Assembly (NCBI GenBank): GCA_023392035.1
Contig: JAEVZY010000357.1
Location: forward strand, 1 to 62,305
Origin: Pseudomonadota bacterium
GTDB lineage: Bacteria; Pseudomonadota; Gammaproteobacteria; Burkholderiales; Burkholderiaceae_D
Length of the DNA: 62,305 nt
Direction: 5' to 3'
Shown here: piece after piece, positions 27,138 through 34,412 of the stretch
Layout: each line of letters begins with the position of its first letter
How positions within the stretch are numbered: position 1 is the first letter of the stretch
The notes under the pieces: generated by a model
The model's input: the letters and a program-made list of their open reading frames with translations, nothing else
The model's database searches: none
Told to the model about the DNA's origin: nothing
Program-made: the position numbers and the translations under genes

Positions 27138-28334
27138 TCACAGTCCCAGGATCATCTGGCTGATGATGTTTTTCTGGATTTCGTTGGACCCGCCATAGAT
27201 GGAGGTCTTGCGGAAATTGAAGTAGTAACCGGCCACCGGCGCGGCATCGTCGTCGCCGGTGATGGCATGCTCGGTTTTGCCTTCCAGGTAGTTGCGATCG
27301 AAAGGCAAAGCCATCGGGCCGACCGCCTCCACCATCAATTCGGTCAGGCCTTGCTGGATTTCGGTGCCCTTGATCTTGAGCATGGAAGCTTCCGGCCCCG
27401 GGCCGCGGCGCGTGCCTTCGGCCGACACCACCTTCAACACCGTGATTTCCAGCGCCATCAATTCGATTTCCAGCGAAGCCACCTTGGCCGCGAAAACCGG
27501 ATCCTCAATGATGGGCCGGCCATGCTTCATGTGGGTATTGGCCAGGCGCTTCAGAAACTGCAGTTCGCGGCGCGAGCGGCCGACGGCGGCGATGCCGGTG
27601 CGTTCATGGCCGAGCAGGTATTTGGCGTAGGTCCAGCCCTTGTTCTCTTCGCCGATCAGGTTCTCGACCGGCACCTTGACGTTATCGAAGAACACTTCGT
27701 TCACTTCGTGTTCTTCATCCAGCATGATGATCGGGCGCACGGTGATGCCGGGCGACTTCATGTCGATCAGCAGGAAGGAAATGCCTTCCTGCTTGCGCAC
27801 ATTGGGGTCGGTGCGCACCAGGCAAAAGATCATGTCGGCATATTGGCCGAGCGTGGTCCAGGTCTTCTGGCCGTTGACGATGTAGTGGTCGCCCTGGCGC
27901 TCGGCGCGGGTCTTGAGCGAGGCCAGGTCGGAACCCGAGCCCGGTTCGGAGTAACCCTGGCACCACCAGTCGTCACAGGCCAGGATGCGCGGCAGGTAAT
28001 GGCGCTTTTGCGCCTCATTGCCGAAGGCCATGATGACCGGCGCCACCATGTTGACGCCGAAGGGCAGGATGGGAGGCGTACCGGCGCGCGCGCATTCGTC
28101 ATCCCAGATATGGCGCTGCACGGCATTCCAGCCGGTGCCGCCGTATTCCACCGGCCAGTTGGCGCCGACCCAGCCCTGCTGGTTGACGATCTTGTGCCAG
28201 CGCACGTAATCGTCCTTGGAGAGGCGTTTGTGATTGAGGACCTTGTGCTTCAGGTCAGGCGGCAGATTGGCATTGATGAATGCCCGCGCCTGATCGCGGA
28301 AAGCCAGGTCTTCTGCGCTGTATTCGAGATCCAT
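27138..28334 (-). CDS. acyl-CoA dehydrogenase, probable catalytic large subunit
   Basis: A 398-residue acyl-CoA dehydrogenase with the FAD motif GYSEPGSGSDLASL and the substrate-domain WTTLGQYAD. The medium-chain catalytic position reads IYGGSNEIQ, so Glu is replaced by Gly there, but Glu244 in LLGHERTG falls where isovaleryl-CoA dehydrogenase has its base. Such pairs resemble PimC/PimD and the heterotetrameric enzymes used for dicarboxylic or steroid side-chain CoA esters. GAGGGGA precedes the ATG. First gene of the three-gene leftward unit. Confidence 0.9.
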   Translation of the reverse strand: MDLEYSAEDLAFRDQARAFINANLPPDLKHKVLNHKRLSKDDYVRWHKIVNQQGWVGANWPVEYGGTGWNAVQRHIWDDECARAGTPPILPFGVNMVAPVIMAFGNEAQKRHYLPRILACDDWWCQGYSEPGSGSDLASLKTRAERQGDHYIVNGQKTWTTLGQYADMIFCLVRTDPNVRKQEGISFLLIDMKSPGITVRPIIMLDEEHEVNEVFFDNVKVPVENLIGEENKGWTYAKYLLGHERTGIAAVGRSRRELQFLKRLANTHMKHGRPIIEDPVFAAKVASLEIELMALEITVLKVVSAEGTRRGPGPEASMLKIKGTEIQQGLTELMVEAVGPMALPFDRNYLEGKTEHAITGDDDAAPVAGYYFNFRKTSIYGGSNEIQKNIISQMILGL

Positions 28335-28463
28335 TCGTCCCCTCTCGCTTGTGGAATAGCACGACCGTTCGTCGGGCGATTATACAGCGCTCGCGCGGCG
28401 GCGCGGAGGCGGGGCGCAGGCGGCGCCGCGCCCTTTTCTTGCGGCGGGGCGATTCGGCTGGAT

Positions 28464-29006
28464 TCAGTTGGCCTGTTTCAGGCGCTGCGGCGTGAGGTGA
28501 ACCACCTTCTCGCCATTGCCGACCCACAGCTCGCCTTCCTGCACCGTCACCTGCAGTTGCATGCTGCGTTCGGCCAATGCGGCGAGCGCGGCGCTTTCTT
28601 CGGCGGGGATCTTCCAGACCTCCAGGTTGCGGGCCCGGGTCAGTTTGTTTTCCAGGCCCTTCCACCAGATGTCGCAGCTGTTGCTGTAGGCATAGACCAC
28701 CACCTGCGCAGCGCGGCCGCTGGCCTTGAGCAGGCGCCGTTCGTCCGGCTGGCCGACTTCTATCCACTGCTCGATGGCGCCGGTGAGATCGCGCCGCCAG
28801 ATGTCGGGCTCGTCCTCATCCGACAATCCACGGCCGAAGGCCAGGTTTTCCGCGGCCTGGCAGGCGAAGGCGAGGACGCGGATCATCATCCTTTCGTCGG
28901 TTTCAGAAGGATGGCGGGCGATGGTGAGGGAATGGTCGGCGTAGTAGCCGCGGTCCATGTCGGCGATTTGCAGATTGGCTTTGTAGATGGTGGATTTGAG
29001 CGCCAT
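28464..29006 (-). CDS. yaeQ: YaeQ family protein
   Basis: A 180-residue protein, the same length as E. coli YaeQ (181), with the family start ALKSTIYKANLQIADMDRGYY and the core RHPSETDERMMIRVLAFA plus WIEVGQPDERRLLKASGRA. The fold resembles PD-(D/E)XK nucleases (Glu in the EVGQP motif), but no activity is proven; E. coli YaeQ was reported to suppress loss of RfaH. The ATG at 29006 is chosen over longer frames because it aligns with the family. It stands alone, divergent from tRNA-Leu. Confidence 0.9.
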   Translation of the reverse strand: MALKSTIYKANLQIADMDRGYYADHSLTIARHPSETDERMMIRVLAFACQAAENLAFGRGLSDEDEPDIWRRDLTGAIEQWIEVGQPDERRLLKASGRAAQVVVYAYSNSCDIWWKGLENKLTRARNLEVWKIPAEESAALAALAERSMQLQVTVQEGELWVGNGEKVVHLTPQRLKQAN

Positions 29007-29134
29007 GGCGGTGCGAAGCGTTGCGGGTGAGACCGGAAAAGGCAGCAGTGTGCCACGGCGCAATGCGTTGCGCGCGGGACTTGAACTCCAGAGGGAGTTT
29101 TGTCGATCTGGACCCCGTCTGGCACAGGGCCGCA

Positions 29135-29143
29135 TGATAGAAT
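29135..29143 (+). promoter_or_regulatory. extended -10 promoter element of the tRNA-Leu transcript
   Basis: TGATAGAAT fits an extended -10 (TG-n-TAGAAT). Transcription would start near 29150, giving a leader of about 200 bases before tRNA-Leu. No good -35 is seen, as expected for extended -10 promoters. Confidence 0.5.
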
Positions 29144-29182
29144 CGCGCCCTTGCTTGCCGGGCGGAATTCAGCTCCGTCCAC

Positions 29183-29345
29183 AGGAGCCTGCGCGGCAGA
29201 AGGCGGCGAAGCGAAACCGGCGAAAAACGAGGGCAGTTTGTCGGTCCCGACAAGCTCAGGGGGGCCCCCTGAGCGCCGGAGGGAGCGGCAAAATGGACCG
29301 TTTTCTCGCCGGTTGCAGCCGCCGCCTTCTGCCGCGCAGGCTCCT
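29183..29345. repeat. long inverted repeat with nested palindromes in front of tRNA-Leu
   Basis: The outer arms 29183-29207 and 29321-29345 are perfect 25-base inverted copies. Inside them are imperfectly matching sequences (about 29216-29231 against 29300-29313), a TGTCGG/CCGACA palindrome near 29239-29252 and a perfect 10+1+10 palindrome (GCTCAGGGGG ... CCCCCTGAGC) just after it. The whole element ends two bases before the tRNA. It could be a mobile palindromic repeat (MITE or BIME-like) or a folded pre-tRNA leader. No coding sequence is evident. Confidence 0.85.
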
Positions 29346-29347
29346 AT

Positions 29348-29440
29348 GCCCGAGTGGTGAAATTGGTAGACACAGCGGACTTAAAATCCGCCGCTTACCC
29401 GAGAGGGGGCGTACCGGTTCGATTCCGGTCTCGGGCACCA
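29348..29440 (+). tRNA. tRNA-Leu (anticodon UAA)
   Basis: Acceptor stem GCCCGAG pairs with CTCGGGC, followed by A and an encoded CCA at 29438-29440. The anticodon stem GCGGA/TCCGC encloses loop CTTAAAA with anticodon TAA. A long variable arm (class II) and TPsiC sequence GTTCGATTC are present. It closely follows the inverted-repeat leader. No integrase or attachment duplicate was seen downstream. Confidence 0.97.
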
Positions 29441-29538
29441 GAAGGGCGCTGAAGTCCGATATCCTGCTCAAGCGCAACGAGCGCTTCCGGAACGGTATTT
29501 ACCATACGGTTCTACCAGCCCACTCCCGGACGCATGCC

Positions 29539-30372
29539 ATGAATCCCGTCATCATCGCCGTCGCCATTACCGGTTCAGTTCCGCGCAAGAAAGACAATCC
29601 CGCTGTTCCGGTCACCGTATCCGAGCAAATCGAGTCCACGCATGAAGCTTATGAAGCGGGGGCGACGCTGGTGCATATCCATGTGCGCAATCCGGACGAG
29701 AGCTCGTCCTCCGATCCTGCGCTGTTCGCGGCCGTGCAGGAAGGCGTACGCAAGCACTGCCCTGGCATGATCGTGCAATTTTCCACGGGCGGGCGCGGGC
29801 GCGACCAGAATGCGCGCGGCGCTCCGCTGCATCACAAGCCGGACATGGCGTCACTGGCGACAGGCAGCGTGAATTTCCCGAGCATCATTTATGAGAATGC
29901 GCCGACGCTGGTGGATCAGCTTGCGGCCACCATGAAAGAAAACGGCATCCTGCCCGAGATCGAAATCTTCGACCTTTCGCATCTCTACGGCATGAAGCGC
30001 CTGATCGATGAAGGCTTGATCAACGAGCGGCCCCACGTGCAATTCGTCATGGGCATCAAGAATGCGCTACCGGTCGAGGAGCATCTGCTGGATCTTCTGC
30101 TGGGAGAACTCCGGCGGCTTGCGCCCAAAGCCACCTGGACCGCGGCCGGCATTGGCCGGCACCAGCGCGAGGTCATCGAATGGGTACTGCAGCGCAAGGG
30201 TGACGCCGTACGCACCGGGCTGGAAGACAACATCCGCGTCAGCCGTGACAAGCTCGCATCGGGCAATGCGGAACTGGTGAGAATCGCCGCCGAAATGTGC
30301 GCGCAACATGGCGCCCGCCCTGCCACCCCTGCCGAAGCCCGGGCGAAGCTCGGGCTGCCGGGTCGATTCTGA
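29539..30372 (+). CDS. beta-keto acid cleavage enzyme (BKACE, DUF849)
   Basis: A 277-residue TIM-barrel enzyme of the family that condenses a beta-keto acid with acetyl-CoA to give acetoacetate and a new CoA ester. The zinc-binding motif VHIHVRNPD is near residue 48, and the conserved FSTGGRG and LEDNIRVSRDKLASGNAELV segments are present. The substrate (for example beta-keto-5-aminohexanoate, carnitine-derived or others) cannot be read directly. The start at 29539 aligns with the family; no strong ribosome site is visible. It lies about 100 bases after tRNA-Leu. Confidence 0.9.
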   Translation: MNPVIIAVAITGSVPRKKDNPAVPVTVSEQIESTHEAYEAGATLVHIHVRNPDESSSSDPALFAAVQEGVRKHCPGMIVQFSTGGRGRDQNARGAPLHHKPDMASLATGSVNFPSIIYENAPTLVDQLAATMKENGILPEIEIFDLSHLYGMKRLIDEGLINERPHVQFVMGIKNALPVEEHLLDLLLGELRRLAPKATWTAAGIGRHQREVIEWVLQRKGDAVRTGLEDNIRVSRDKLASGNAELVRIAAEMCAQHGARPATPAEARAKLGLPGRF

Positions 30373-30442
30373 TCTCGGGGTGGCATTCCGAGTAGCGGCC
30401 AATGTTCTATTAATGGAGATTCGGGCGATGTAAGATCGCGGG

Positions 30443-30988
30443 ATGAAACACATCCCGCTTGCCATCGCACTTCTGATCTGCACAGCTCCGGTATTCGCTC
30501 ACAAGATCATCGGCATCGCCGACGGCGACACGCTTACCCTGCTGGTTGACCGCCAGCCCCTGAAAATCCGGCTGGCCAATATTGACGCGCCCGAAAAAGC
30601 GCAGGCATTCGGCCAGCGCGCAAAACAGTCGCTATCCGACCTGTGCTGGGGCAAGGATGCGACCTACAAGGCGCAGACAGTCGATAGATATGGCCGGACA
30701 GTGGCAGTCGTGACCTGTGCCGGCGTCGAGGCGAACCGTGCTCAGGTCGAGCGGGGAATGGTCTGGGTGTACGACCGATATAACCAGGACTCGACATTGC
30801 CCGCGTTGCAGCTCGCGGCGAAAAGTGCGCGACGCGGGCTGTGGGCCGACAAGGCGCCGATTCCGCCCTGGGAGTTCCGGCACAGCAGTACCGAGCACGC
30901 CGATGGCCAGCCTGATTCAACCTGCCTCACTGGTCCGCGCGGCGGTCACTATCAAATAGTGAATGGGAAGAAGCGATACGGCTGTTGA
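30443..30988 (+). CDS. secreted thermonuclease-family (SNase) protein
   Basis: A 181-residue protein with a signal peptide (KHIPLAIALLICTAPVFA) and a staphylococcal-nuclease domain: IADGDTLTLL, the catalytic segment RLANIDAPEKAQAFGQRAK containing Arg and Glu, and DRYGRTVAVV with the second Arg. A short C-terminal module follows (GPRGGHYQIVNGKKRYGC), often found in these proteins. It would cut DNA or RNA outside the cytoplasm. A TAAGAT box ends six bases before the ATG, so the message may be leaderless. Confidence 0.88.
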   Translation: MKHIPLAIALLICTAPVFAHKIIGIADGDTLTLLVDRQPLKIRLANIDAPEKAQAFGQRAKQSLSDLCWGKDATYKAQTVDRYGRTVAVVTCAGVEANRAQVERGMVWVYDRYNQDSTLPALQLAAKSARRGLWADKAPIPPWEFRHSSTEHADGQPDSTCLTGPRGGHYQIVNGKKRYGC

Positions 30989-30998
30989 GCGGCGGCAG

Positions 30999-31472
30999 TC
31001 AAAGCGGCAAATGCGTAAACGCCTCCAGCACCCGCGTATCCAACTCCACCACCCGCTCCAGCAGCGCCCACTGCCCTGACGCCTGGCGCGTCAGCCGGTC
31101 CTTGTACCGCCCCACCGCATACAGGGAAGACTCACCCGTGGTCAGGGTCCGGTATATGGCAAACGCAGAGTCGGCCGTGGCAGTGTCGCCCGCGATGCCG
31201 GCGACATCCGCGGAAACGACGTGCAGCCTGCGCGCCGGATCGCGCACATGCTCGCGCACCTCGGCCAGCAGCTTGGCAAGCGCCGGCATATCGGTCTTCC
31301 ACCAGCTCAGCGTCTTGCGCATCTCGGTGCTGTAGGCCGTGATTTCGTACACGGCGCTGGAATCGAACAGGCTCTGCCAGCCCGCCAGGTCTTCAGCGTC
31401 CAGCAAACGCGCCGACCGCAATATCAACGCCTGGATCTGCAACTGATCCTTCAATGCAATGTCCTGGCTCAC
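30999..31472 (-). CDS. aromatic-ring-hydroxylating dioxygenase beta subunit (SnoaL-like)
   Basis: A 157-residue NTF2/SnoaL-like protein, the size of small subunits of Rieske oxygenases. It starts at GTG 31472, overlapping the alpha-subunit stop as GTGA, so it is translationally coupled. The visible core (LLDAEDLAGWQSLFDSSAVYEI and TADSAFAIYRTLTTGESSLYAVGRY) is typical. It probably stabilises the alpha3beta3 hexamer. Confidence 0.88.
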   Translation of the reverse strand: MSQDIALKDQLQIQALILRSARLLDAEDLAGWQSLFDSSAVYEITAYSTEMRKTLSWWKTDMPALAKLLAEVREHVRDPARRLHVVSADVAGIAGDTATADSAFAIYRTLTTGESSLYAVGRYKDRLTRQASGQWALLERVVELDTRVLEAFTHLPL

Positions 31473-32671
31473 GAGGCTGCCTCCTCATTGGTCCGGCCAT
31501 AGGGAAAGGCGGGATCGCGTCCCATCAGCCGGCCCCATTCGGCGTAGTAGGCGCGCAAGTTGGCGTCGTCGGTCGGGTTGAGGTCTTCTTCGCGCGCCAG
31601 GATGCTGTAGCGGACTACGTCAGAACGCATGGCGCGGTATTGGGATTCCACCGCGATCAAATCTTCCGGCAAGTTACGGCCGGCCGGGCCCCAGAACATA
31701 TTGTGGTGACGCATGCGTATCTCGCGCAGCTCCGGCGTATCGCCCACCACGCCAAGGCCGCGCCATTCAATCAGCGTGTGCCCCGCATCCAGCGGCACCA
31801 TGCGGTCCAGCCGCACGACGTTGGAGCGGATGTTGATCATCAGGTCTGGGAACAGGTTCATCACCCGCATCTCGTTGTCCTGCAAGCCGGGCAAGGTGCC
31901 GCCGGTGATCTGGTCATAGCCGCCGCGCTCGTAGGCCACGGTGGCATCGCCATCGGACCAGTAGCCGCTGTGGCCGCGCGGATGGATGCGCAGCTTCATC
32001 GGGCTGGTGCGGCCCAAGACCCAGGGCTGGGTCTTGCGATTGATGGCGTGCAGCATGCTGTGATAGCGCTCGCTGTTATTGTCCTGCCACAGCTTCCAGT
32101 TGCAGGCCACCACGGTCTTGTTGAAGTTGATCAGCTCGAGCGGAACGGTGGACAGCGGCTTCAGAAAACCATGCACGATCTCGCCCAGGAAATCCGCCAG
32201 CGCTTCGCAATCCTCATCCAGGTTCATGAAGACCAGACCGGCGAAGACTTCGGTGCGCACCGGCACCAGTCCCAGCGTGGATTTGTCCAGCCCGACCCGC
32301 TCGTAGCCGGCCGGTTTGGAAACCGCCTTCAGGCTGCCATCCAGGCCATAGTTCCAATGATGGTAGAAGCAGGTGAAGGAACTGGCGCAGCCCGATTCTT
32401 CGCGCACCACTTCCGCGCCGCGATGGCGGCAGGCGTTGTAGAAGCCGCGCACCTGATTGTCTTCCCCGCGCACCACGATCACCGGCTTGGCGGCGATGCT
32501 GGTGCAGCGAAAGCTGCCGGGCGCCGGCACTTCGCTTTCATGGCACACGAACTGCCAGCTCTTGCCCAGGATGCGGGCCTGCTCTTCGGCGAAGATCTGC
32601 TCGTCGGTGAAGATGCGGTTGTCCAGGAAATGGGTGGACGGCAGTGATGGGGGAAGATGGCCTTTGTGCAT
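31469..32671 (-). CDS. Rieske non-heme iron oxygenase alpha subunit
   Basis: A 400-residue oxygenase. The Rieske cluster is bound by CRH and CFYHH (C-x-H ... C-x2-H, about residues 81-103). The mononuclear iron site is ERYHSMLH with two His, in the DNNSERYHSML motif. It would hydroxylate or demethylate an aromatic substrate using electrons from a reductase that is not encoded nearby. GAGGAAG precedes the ATG at 32671. It follows the Bug-type binding protein by about 40 bases in one operon, opposite a MarR regulator. Confidence 0.93.
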   Translation of the reverse strand: MHKGHLPPSLPSTHFLDNRIFTDEQIFAEEQARILGKSWQFVCHESEVPAPGSFRCTSIAAKPVIVVRGEDNQVRGFYNACRHRGAEVVREESGCASSFTCFYHHWNYGLDGSLKAVSKPAGYERVGLDKSTLGLVPVRTEVFAGLVFMNLDEDCEALADFLGEIVHGFLKPLSTVPLELINFNKTVVACNWKLWQDNNSERYHSMLHAINRKTQPWVLGRTSPMKLRIHPRGHSGYWSDGDATVAYERGGYDQITGGTLPGLQDNEMRVMNLFPDLMINIRSNVVRLDRMVPLDAGHTLIEWRGLGVVGDTPELREIRMRHHNMFWGPAGRNLPEDLIAVESQYRAMRSDVVRYSILAREEDLNPTDDANLRAYYAEWGRLMGRDPAFPYGRTNEEAAS

Positions 32672-32711
32672 CGCGCTTCCTCGCTTGCTTCGTTGCTTGC
32701 TGCGTTGCGGC

Positions 32712-33695
32712 TCAGTCGAGCCGGATGTTGGCTTGGCGGGCCACGTTTTCCCAGGTGTCGATCTCGCCGCGAATGAACTTGGCAAACGCGGCCGGTGTGC
32801 TGGCCTCGACTTCAAAATCCGCCGCTTCCACCTTGCTGCGCACATCGGGCGAACGCAGGATGCGCACGATCTCCTGGTTGTATTTGTCGACGATCGCGGC
32901 GGGCGTGCTGGCAGGCGCAAGAAAACCGATCCAGATCGTGGCGTCGAACTTCGGATAGCCCGCCTCCGACATGGCCGGCACATTGGGCAGCGAGCGCAGG
33001 CGCTTGCTGCCCGTGACCGCCAGCGCCTTCAAGCGGCCGGCCTTGACGTAGTTGATCACATTGGCGGCGGCGAAGAAGCCGGCGTCCACCGTGCCACCCA
33101 GCAGGTCTGTCATCGCCGGCGCGGCGCCCTTGTAGGGAATGTGCTTCAACTCGATGCCGGCCCGGGTCTTGAACAATTCCATCGTCAGGTGCGAAGCGCT
33201 GCCGGCGGAAATGGAGGCGTAGTTGAGCCCGCCTTGCCGGCTTTTGGCCAGCGCCACAAACTCCTGCAGATTGGCCACCGGCAAATCGGCGCGCACCGCC
33301 AGCACCTGCGGCGAAGAGACGGCCAGCGTGATCGGCGTCAACTCCGACAAGTCATACGGCAGGTTCTTCACCAGGAAGGAGCTGATGACCAGCGGGTTGT
33401 AGCCGGCCAGTATCGTATAGCCGTCGCCGGGTGCCTTGGCCACCGCCGCCGCGGCGATATTGCCGGATGCGCCGGCCTTGGTCTCCACCACGACCGGCTG
33501 TTTCCACGCCTCGCTGAGCTTGGGCGCGACATAGCGCGCAATCAGGTCGACCGTGCCGCCGGAAGTGGGCACGACCATGTGTATCGGCTTGGAGGGAAAT
33601 GCCGCCTCGTCGGCGGCGAGCGCGCCGGCACAGGATGCGCAAAGAATGGCCGCAACCGAAAGAAGTCGTACCAGGCAATGCCATGTGGAACGCAT
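32712..33695 (-). CDS. Bug-family periplasmic solute-binding protein (TctC-like)
   Basis: A 327-residue tripartite-tricarboxylate-type binding protein with a signal peptide ending CAGALA, then PSKPIHMVVPTSGGTVDLIARYVAPKL, the signature of the family highly expanded in Bordetella-related betaproteobacteria. Residues QPVVVETKAG and the GNIAAAAVAKAPGDGYT segment confirm this. It may bind the aromatic carboxylate used by the oxygenase in the same operon. No TctAB membrane genes are adjacent. ATG at 33695 is set by AAGGAGA upstream. Confidence 0.92.
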   Translation of the reverse strand: MRSTWHCLVRLLSVAAILCASCAGALAADEAAFPSKPIHMVVPTSGGTVDLIARYVAPKLSEAWKQPVVVETKAGASGNIAAAAVAKAPGDGYTILAGYNPLVISSFLVKNLPYDLSELTPITLAVSSPQVLAVRADLPVANLQEFVALAKSRQGGLNYASISAGSASHLTMELFKTRAGIELKHIPYKGAAPAMTDLLGGTVDAGFFAAANVINYVKAGRLKALAVTGSKRLRSLPNVPAMSEAGYPKFDATIWIGFLAPASTPAAIVDKYNQEIVRILRSPDVRSKVEAADFEVEASTPAAFAKFIRGEIDTWENVARQANIRLD

Positions 33696-33761
33696 GTGTC
33701 TCCTTCCTCTCCCTGCCCTGACAGAGCGGCGAAATTCTGCCGGCCCGATCATTCAGGTTTT

Positions 33762-33777
33762 TGTAAGTGTACTTACA
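33762..33777. promoter_or_regulatory. palindromic operator candidate for the MarR regulator
   Basis: TGTAAGTGTACTTACA is a perfect 7+2+7 palindrome in the divergent region between the Bug/Rieske operon and marR-like gene. Its size fits a MarR dimer site. The nearest start codons are 67 bases (Bug) and 65 bases (marR) away. Confidence 0.6.
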
Positions 33778-33785
33778 TTCTTGAG

Positions 33786-33798
33786 GCTTACGTTAAGC
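33786..33798. promoter_or_regulatory. second palindrome in the same divergent region
   Basis: GCTTACGTTAAGC is a 5+3+5 palindrome 8 bases after the first. It shares the CTTAC core and may be a second, weaker site for the same regulator. Confidence 0.4.
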
Positions 33799-33841
33799 TA
33801 GAAGCTTTTGAGTGTCAAGCAAGCTGGGCGGAGGATTGAGG

Positions 33842-34360
33842 ATGAAGCAAGCAGCGAAATCGAAGCAGGTGGAAGACAGCAAGGGAATCGGCGCCCTGCA
33901 TGAGCGACCCGGCGTGTTGTTTCGCCGCGCGCACCAGATTGCGGTCAGCCTGTTCGTGGAAGCCTGCGCCCCGCTCGGCCTGACGCCGCCGCAGCACTCG
34001 ATCCTGTTCGCCGCCAACGCCCGCCCCAACGCCAGTCATGCCGAACTGGCGCGCAGCCTGGGCTTCGACCGGGTGACCGTGGGCAAGGTGGTCCAGAGTC
34101 TGGTCGAACGCGGCTTGTTGAGCAGCGAGCAGATGCCTGACAATCGGCGCGATCGCGCCCTGCGCGTCACGCCCGAGGGAAAACGGCTGCTGCGCAGCGC
34201 AGAAAAGCCGGTGCATGACATGTCGCAACGGCTGCTGTCACCCTTGACGCCCAAGGAACAGGCGCAGTTGATGAAACTGATGCTCAAGCTGACGACGGGA
34301 TTGAATGAGGCCTCGCGCACGCCGGTCGCCGTCGCGCGCGAGGAGAATGCAGCGCAATAG
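33842..34360 (+). CDS. MarR-family transcriptional regulator
   Basis: A 172-residue regulator with a winged helix: ARSLGFDRVTVGKVVQSLVERGLL is the recognition helix region, followed by the wing with the conserved Asp-Arg (DNRRDRALRVTPEGKRLL). It would dimerise through terminal helices and bind the adjacent palindromes, with an aromatic acid as likely inducer (inference from the oxygenase operon opposite). The start at 33842 has GGAGG about 12 bases upstream; a GTG at 33812 would add ten residues. Confidence 0.9.
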   Translation: MKQAAKSKQVEDSKGIGALHERPGVLFRRAHQIAVSLFVEACAPLGLTPPQHSILFAANARPNASHAELARSLGFDRVTVGKVVQSLVERGLLSSEQMPDNRRDRALRVTPEGKRLLRSAEKPVHDMSQRLLSPLTPKEQAQLMKLMLKLTTGLNEASRTPVAVAREENAAQ

Positions 34361-34386
34361 CCCATGGCCCGGACCGCAGCCGCTTC

Positions 34387-34408
34387 GCGGCCGCATTTTC
34401 ACGGCCGC
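34387..34408. terminator. hairpin between convergent marR-like and histidine kinase genes
   Basis: A 7-bp stem (GCGGCCG/CGGCCGC) with an eight-base loop CATTTTCA sits between the two stops. There is no T-run, so the call is tentative. Confidence 0.35.
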
Positions 34409-34412
34409 GCTT

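Noticed and set aside
29348..29538. tRNA-Leu as an attachment site for an integrated element
   Set aside because: No duplicated tRNA 3' end, integrase or mobile genes follow; the next genes are ordinary metabolic genes.
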